A stretch of DNA of 7,786 nt. Source: Acidimicrobiia bacterium. Its GTDB lineage: Bacteria; Actinomycetota; Acidimicrobiia; Acidimicrobiales; Hopanoidiivorantaceae. Positions 6,801 through 7,786 of the stretch are shown here, in pieces (the first letter of the stretch is position 1; every line of letters begins with the position of its first letter). The stretch spans positions 1-7,786 of the forward strand of contig JAHRAM010000137.1 in NCBI GenBank assembly GCA_020027305.1. The letters are read 5' to 3'. Below the pieces are notes generated by a model that did not search any database, was not told where the DNA came from, and saw only the letters and a program-made list of their open reading frames with translations. Made by a program: the position numbers and the translations under genes.

Positions 6801-7683
6801 AAGTGTTGATGCTGGTAGCAATATCATAAGTGGAACTTTAACTTATAGCTCAGGTGTGAGACAGAGTTGGTCAGCCAGCCCTCACCCAACACATGATTAT
6901 CAGCTACCAGTTGTATTCACACCTTCACTTCAATGTTTAGTCAATTCCTCACAAGAGTTGATGTGCCCAACTTCTAGCTCGACCTCACAAAAACTTGCAG
7001 ACAATATAAAAACAGTCGGCGAAGAAAGCACTATTGATTCAGGTTGTGCCATCACCACAACAGATGCATTGAAATGTTGGGATTACCGCCTTGATTGGAA
7101 TTCAACATCTAGTGAAGCTGTTGCAGTAGGTTCATTGCACACAATAATTGACAAAAATGTGAAATCGGTTGATGCTGGTAGTGATGCTATATTTGGTGAC
7201 GTAACTTATATGTCGGGTGCAAGACAGAAGTGGGTAGCAGGCTATGATAACAACCTTGGCTGGCAGGTGCCAGTAAACCTTTCGCCCTCTTTAAATTGTT
7301 GGGTCAATGCTTCTCAAGAAATGCTTTGTAAGACTTCAAATGAAATCACATTAAATGTAGCCAGCAATATAAGAGTGATTTCAGAAAATAGCACTATTGA
7401 TTCGGGTTGCGCCATCACCACATCAGATGATTTGGTTTGCTGGGATTATCGCTTGGGCTGGAATTCTGACAACAATAGAGTAGTTGCCAAAGGCTCTAGG
7501 CAGACAATTGCTAACAATGTAGAAAGTGTGGCGCCTAATAGTAATGTCATAAGTGGTTCGCTCACATATAATTCAAATACAACTCAAAGCTGGGTAGCTA
7601 GCCCAAATTCTACTTATGGTTGGCAAATACCAGTAGTTTTTGAGTCTCCTTGGATTCATCAATTTATCCATATTTTGCAATAA
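1..7683 (+). CDS. Giant tandem-repeat protein with RCC1-like, cysteine-paired repeats (5' end outside the window)
   Basis: The frame is open from base 1 to the TAA at 7681-7683 (2560 visible residues). The first 104 codons have no stop and no ATG. The first possible start is GTG at 313, which lacks a properly spaced ribosome binding site, and coding character is unchanged across it, so I treat the gene as cut at its 5' end. Residues 1-281 are non-repetitive and unrecognised. Residues 282-2547 are about 18 repeats of about 121 residues. Residues 2548-2560 are a short tail. Block A of each repeat (SGCAITTSDALKCWD) resembles the CAL..DG.v.CWG core of bacterial RCC1 / alpha-tubulin-suppressor blades, with D usually replacing the G after CW. 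Every A and C block has two cysteines, about 76 in the array, which suggests disulfides and export. The composition is rich in Ser, Thr and Asn. The family link is from motif resemblance only. A surface or secreted binding role is inferred, and no catalytic motif was seen. Confidence 0.93.
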   Translation, partial: STNHFNSRNQSQVFNYVGVYNSKFVSNSGHPTKHFGVSGYFGAGGWLTDRGRGASNLTHYAPYGEQTCEFKIPPSTPQVEAFFRACQSLSTYFPTRISYHKPIEVKDFNVSDVTFPTDGTFPAGDNFGHWRQALVDDATKDPALIKYGNASYNPPTYFHPKTDKDSGYYYCEANPTKATQAGIFSTTNTRTSATTYTVNNTTCEALNDTLGITTAANTIDFEDVTEGTKTQVDTDVKASEIGFIGHKEGPYDYYHCKWRAPFKGNNISEIDGSEIDGSEIGTCSINTLNKLRCGTRDFRDFFSLDIKSFAEGSNAEEGCAITTLDRLFCWDSSTIKHKISSSAPAIRLVAPRSNHNSGCAVNVSNELRCWEPDIGWDASYSNSLAKRRFSRLFIAPNIKSIDAGSSIRSGAITYNSGQRHTWSSAPYSTYDWQLPVDFTPSLNCSINTSSELWCPTSISSSQKIADNVKTVTEQSTFKLGCAISSTSDVTKDALICWDPYVGWDEIDNQAVVESVPQTVLILQNLHSIVPHSNLVKGAITLNSGFQIKWQAGYDYINRFWLLPVFSAPSRQCSISSSQQLVCPVSYGWVWRDNCLNEAREFTCPISNSRLRQMSTNIKSVALGSNLDTGCAIRATSDVSKDAVVCWNSQKGINARSGSFITNNALQTLLVASNIKRVEANSVIESGIVAYNSGKRHSWSGAITSSNPTASWRVPVTFTPSLGCSINETQELWCQASISSLQKIANNVKAVTPQSGADSGCGISIFDELLCWDSQTGINLDSNSFISDGAPQKLLTAQNIRYVAPHSTILSGSIVYNSGEERSWSGTTTHSSAFWQVPVAFTPSTNCSINASQQLWCPTSISSTKKLVDNVDIVASRSTVDSGCAITTSDALLCWDNRLGWNSETNETIAAGAPQTLVSENVKSVDAGSDAISGSLTYNSGTTQSWTARTHATYGYQIPVTFTSSLLCSVNSSNELMCPTHGGTPQKIADNVKSVATDSAIGSGCAITTSDALLCWDDRLGWNSDTNETITAGAPQTLVSENVKSVVADSDAISGSLTYNSGATQSWAAGTHATYGYQIPVTFTSSLLCSINSSNELRCPLSASTTRKIADNIETVATSSTADSGCAITRSGELKCWDYDSGWDSTNSQAITAGSLQTLLVNPNIHSISASSTISSGTVTYNSGVTQSWAAGTNENYDYQLPVTFTPSLDCSINSSNELRCPLSTSSNRKLADNIETVATHSTADSGCAITTSDALKCWDYRLGWNSTTSQAISSGALQTIITSGVQSVDAGSNAVSGAITHKSGARQIWAAGTNSTYGWQLPVTLIPSSFCTVNTLNELKCATGTNQRKIASNIRIVAENSDNDSGCAISTSDELKCWNSGAGLNTQTSSSLSAGSLQTLLTAQNIQSIAPNSNIISGSIVYSSGARRNWSGATTNENASWQVPVVFSPSLFCTINSLNELWCPISVSSFQKISDNINAVAANSSIDSGCAIKQTSDTSKDAVVCWDSSTGLNTRTNLTISNGSLQTLFFAPNIQSIAASSNIISGSITYSSNATQSWSATTTKENVSWQVPAVFTPSLFCSLNSTKQLWCPVPNSSPRKIADNIQIFAARSDNNTGCAYSKFRELICWDNQTGWDSTAGEVVEAGTTQTLFVFRGITGLDADSNIARGVVNYGFGSTQTWVAGEHPNYDWQLPATFLPSLYCAVYNYGRYYLYCANSPSSSGLFGRDLKVVADRSTRDAGCAISTSDALVCWDYRIGWNSDTNTTISRGVHRTIITSGVQSVDAGSTGVSGSVTYKSGEKRSWQARVHSTYGYQVPANFKSSTYCLVDASNQLWCPEGSGQVIKLSNVKTVAENSTPNSGCAVTISGALTCWGSGLGWNSSTNQAVAIGSPQTLISRNVENVSANSNIKSGSITYRSGATQSWTAGTRENYDYQIPATFTPSLSCSVNSAQELICPLSTSSTRKIADNIKAVATNSTADSGCAITTAGELKCWDYENGWDLTNNQAITKGSLQTLITSNVKTVGASSNIKSGSITYSSGATQSWTAGTRENYDYQIPATFTPSLLCSVNSAQELRCPLSTSNNRKIADNIKAVAANSTVDAGCAITTAGALVCWDYRLSWNADTNQTIVRGSLQTVIADNVKSIDSGSNVISGIATLNSSARRSWAASYDTSNSRWQLPLTISVSLECYVDNDPAHSVVCPTSSTSANRMFGSTKIVAEGSRANSGCAIRLFDTLICWDSRLGWDGESNQALTRGFPQPLVFKNIKSVDAGSNIISGTLTYSSGVRQSWSASPHPTHDYQLPVVFTPSLQCLVNSSQELMCPTSSSTSQKLADNIKTVGEESTIDSGCAITTTDALKCWDYRLDWNSTSSEAVAVGSLHTIIDKNVKSVDAGSDAIFGDVTYMSGARQKWVAGYDNNLGWQVPVNLSPSLNCWVNASQEMLCKTSNEITLNVASNIRVISENSTIDSGCAITTSDDLVCWDYRLGWNSDNNRVVAKGSRQTIANNVESVAPNSNVISGSLTYNSNTTQSWVASPNSTYGWQIPVVFESPWIHQFIHILQ
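801..841 (+). repeat. In-frame 15-bp tandem microrepeat encoding SEIDG
   Basis: The unit aagtgaaatcgatgg is present at 801-815 and 816-830 without a mismatch, followed by an 11-base partial copy at 831-841. In frame it reads SEIDG-SEIDG-SEIG. It sits at the junction between the non-repeat region and the first CSIN...RC block. A unit of 15 bp keeps the frame when copies are gained or lost, so it looks like a linker of variable length. Perfect copies suggest recent slippage. Confidence 0.9.
844..1032 (+). repeat. Irregular entry of the array: orphan C block and short A-only unit 0
   Basis: Bases 844-912 encode a C block (TCSINTLNKLRC). Bases 913-1032 encode an A block (DIKSFAEGS...GCAI...FCWD) of 40 residues. 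It is followed directly by the A block of unit 1 at 1033, with no B or C block between. The two neighbouring GCA..CW motifs are therefore only 117 bp apart, against about 363 bp elsewhere. This simple A-A tandem resembles the plain one-blade spacing of ordinary RCC1-like proteins. It could also be a degenerate edge left by an unequal exchange. Confidence 0.75.
1399..1845 (+). repeat. Expanded repeat unit 2 with a doubled C block
   Basis: This unit encodes 149 residues instead of about 121. Two changes explain most of the excess. Block A carries a five-residue insertion (SDVTKDA for SDA, bases 1459-1479). Block C is followed by a second C-like segment: CSISSSQQLVCP is followed by CLNEAREFTCP about 18 residues later, so the unit has four C-block cysteines, still an even number. 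Block B is also diverged (FWLLPVFSAPS for WQLPVTFTPS). Confidence 0.75.
2641..2924 (+). repeat. Recently copied segment of unit 5 (partner 3004-3287)
   Basis: This 284-bp segment matches 3004-3287 with about 19 differences by hand count (about 93 % identity) and no indel, at an offset of exactly 363 bp. Similarity falls sharply at both ends, so the copied tract is about 80 % of one unit. Several differences are synonymous third-position changes. It is the closest pair I found in the array. Confidence 0.88.
3004..3287 (+). repeat. Recently copied segment of unit 6 (partner 2641-2924)
   Basis: This is the second member of the 284-bp, about 93 % identical pair. Just after the tract, the C block changes from ELMCPTHGG (unit 5) to ELRCPLSAS (unit 6), the latter shared with units 7, 13 and 14. 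Unit 6 is therefore a mosaic of a unit-5-like A/B part and a different C part. Confidence 0.88.
5731..5966 (+). repeat. Recently copied segment spanning units 13/14 (partner 6094-6329)
   Basis: This 236-bp tract covers block B and C of unit 13 and the start of block A of unit 14. It matches 6094-6329 with about 19 differences by hand count (about 92 % identity), no indel and an offset of exactly 363 bp. It includes the 20-base run cgcaaaatcgcagacaatat, identical in both copies. It starts inside block B, so the copied tract does not follow the unit border. Confidence 0.85.
6094..6329 (+). repeat. Recently copied segment spanning units 14/15 (partner 5731-5966)
   Basis: This is the second member of the 236-bp pair. 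It encodes block B and C of unit 14 and the start of block A of unit 15. The following A block diverges (AGALVCWDYRLSW against AGELKCWDYENGW), which marks the end of the homogenised tract. Confidence 0.85.
7366..7641 (+). repeat. Terminal incomplete repeat unit 18 (A and B blocks only)
   Basis: Ninety-two residues hold a regular A block (SGCAITTSDDLVCWD, RLGWNSD) and a regular B block (SGSLTYNSNTTQSW, YGWQIPVVF). The array then stops exactly where TPSL and the C block would begin. A and B are as well conserved as in inner units, so this end is not decayed. Confidence 0.85.
7642..7683 (+). other. Unique 13-residue C-terminal tail and stop codon
   Basis: The protein ends ESPWIHQFIHILQ, then TAA at 7681-7683. 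The tail is aromatic and hydrophobic. It has no LPxTG, no membrane span with a basic tail and no terminal Phe of an outer-membrane barrel. The other two frames over this stretch do not encode a C block, so a simple frameshift does not explain the ending. Confidence 0.8.
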
Positions 7684-7705
7684 AAGCTAGTATTTTTACA
7701 TTAAA

Positions 7706-7733
7706 TTAACATATATATGTCATAATATATAGT
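7706..7733 (+). promoter_or_regulatory. Possible sigma-70-type promoter for a gene beyond the window
   Basis: TTAACA at 7706-7711 and TATAGT at 7728-7733 each match five of six consensus bases and are 16 bp apart. In sequence this AT-rich such matches arise easily by chance, and the gene it would serve is not in the window. Confidence 0.25.
7709..7720. promoter_or_regulatory. Perfect 12-bp palindrome acatatatatgt
   Basis: The sequence equals its own reverse complement. It overlaps the end of the candidate -35 element and most of the spacer of the possible promoter at 7706-7733, a position where an operator would make sense. It is almost pure alternating AT, so chance is a real alternative. 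Confidence 0.3.
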
Positions 7734-7758
7734 GATGTAGCAAAAATACTTGATAATA

Positions 7759-7775
7759 TGTTAAGTAATTTAACA
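7759..7775. repeat. Small inverted repeat, 6-bp stem and 5-base loop
   Basis: TGTTAA at 7759-7764 is complementary to TTAACA at 7770-7775 around the loop gtaat. The stem has only two G-C pairs and no T run follows, so it is a poor terminator. It could be a protein-binding site or chance. Confidence 0.25.
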
Positions 7776-7786
7776 AGATATAAATC

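Larger units (their letters stand above)
844..7641 (+). repeat. Tandem array of about 363-bp (121-residue) three-block coding repeats
   Basis: Units are counted from the N of the NIK or NVK motif. Starts are at 913 (short unit 0), 1033, 1399, 1846, 2236, 2605, 2968, 3331, 3697, 4057, 4426, 4810, 5182, 5542, 5905, 6268, 6640, 7003 and 7366 (incomplete unit 18). Seventeen are complete. Most are 360-372 bp. Unit 2 is 447, unit 3 is 390 and unit 10 is 384 bp. Block A is NIKTVA..S..DSGCAI..SD.LKCWD...GWNS followed by G.LQTL. Block B is NVKSVDAGS..ISGSITYNSG..QSW followed by Y.WQLPV.FTPS. Block C is CSINSSNELRCP followed by RKIADN. Blocks A and B each look like one reduced RCC1-type blade, and C looks like half of one. 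An orphan C block at 844-912 opens the array. Cysteine pairs of A and C are kept in every unit, and B has none. Confidence 0.93.
7684..7786. other. AT-rich downstream spacer, no gene seen
   Basis: These 103 bases contain few G or C, in clear contrast with the gene. No reading frame of useful length and no GC-rich hairpin followed by a T run are present. Transcription of the large gene must therefore end further on, or by another mechanism. The spacer holds the candidate promoter, the palindrome and the weak inverted repeat listed separately. Confidence 0.7.

Noticed and set aside
844..7641. CRISPR array or non-coding satellite
   Set aside because: The period of about 363 bp, changes concentrated at third codon positions, indels in multiples of three and one open frame throughout show a coding repeat.
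7642..7680. Outer-membrane barrel or cell-wall anchor signal at the C-terminus
   Set aside because: The last residue is Gln and not an aromatic one, and no LPxTG or hydrophobic span with a charged tail is present.
7631..7700. Frameshift at the 3' end hiding a last C block
   Set aside because: I translated the other two frames. They read SLLGFINLSIFCNK and SLDSSIYPYFAIKAS, neither of which has the CSIN...ELRC pattern.
7684..7786. Rho-independent terminator after the gene
   Set aside because: The only hairpin (7759-7775) has a 6-bp AT-rich stem and no following T run.

Overview
The window is almost entirely one gene. A single plus-strand reading frame is open from base 1 to a TAA at 7681-7683. 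It gives 2560 visible residues and has no in-frame stop, so the true start lies to the left of the window. No second gene is supported on either strand. The short antisense frames repeat with the same period as the protein repeats and are shadows of them. No RNA gene, mobile element or CRISPR array was seen.

Layout: (1) Bases 1-843 encode about 281 residues that are not part of the repeat array. I do not recognise this part. It ends in a 15-bp microrepeat (801-841) encoding SEIDG units. (2) Bases 844-7641 encode a giant tandem array with a period of about 363 bp (121 residues). There are 17 complete units, a short unit in front and an incomplete unit at the end. Each unit has three blocks. 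Block A is a cysteine-paired GCAI...CWD segment that resembles one blade of the RCC1 / alpha-tubulin-suppressor type. Block B is a cysteine-free SGSITY.SG...SW...WQLPV segment. Block C is a short CSIN...ELRCP segment. (3) Bases 7642-7683 encode a 13-residue tail that replaces the expected last C block. (4) Bases 7684-7786 are very AT-rich and non-coding, with a weak promoter-like pair overlapping a 12-bp palindrome and a small inverted repeat.

The array records its own history at several scales. Two neighbouring unit pairs are about 92-93 % identical over 236-284 bp (hand count). Units 5-8 match units 12-15 in order, which points to an older duplication of seven units (about 2.57 kb). A five-residue insertion occurs in three units. 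Blocks A and B of a unit vary together.

Organism: coding GC is roughly 40 % by eye and the spacer is much more AT-rich. One intron-less frame over 7.6 kb suggests a bacterium. The evenly paired cysteines suggest that the product works outside the cytoplasm. A Gram-negative, possibly marine or host-associated bacterium would fit, but nothing here fixes the taxon. A giant secreted or surface repeat protein (adhesin-like or toxin-related) is an inference. No enzyme motif, signal peptide or anchor is visible in this part of the gene.
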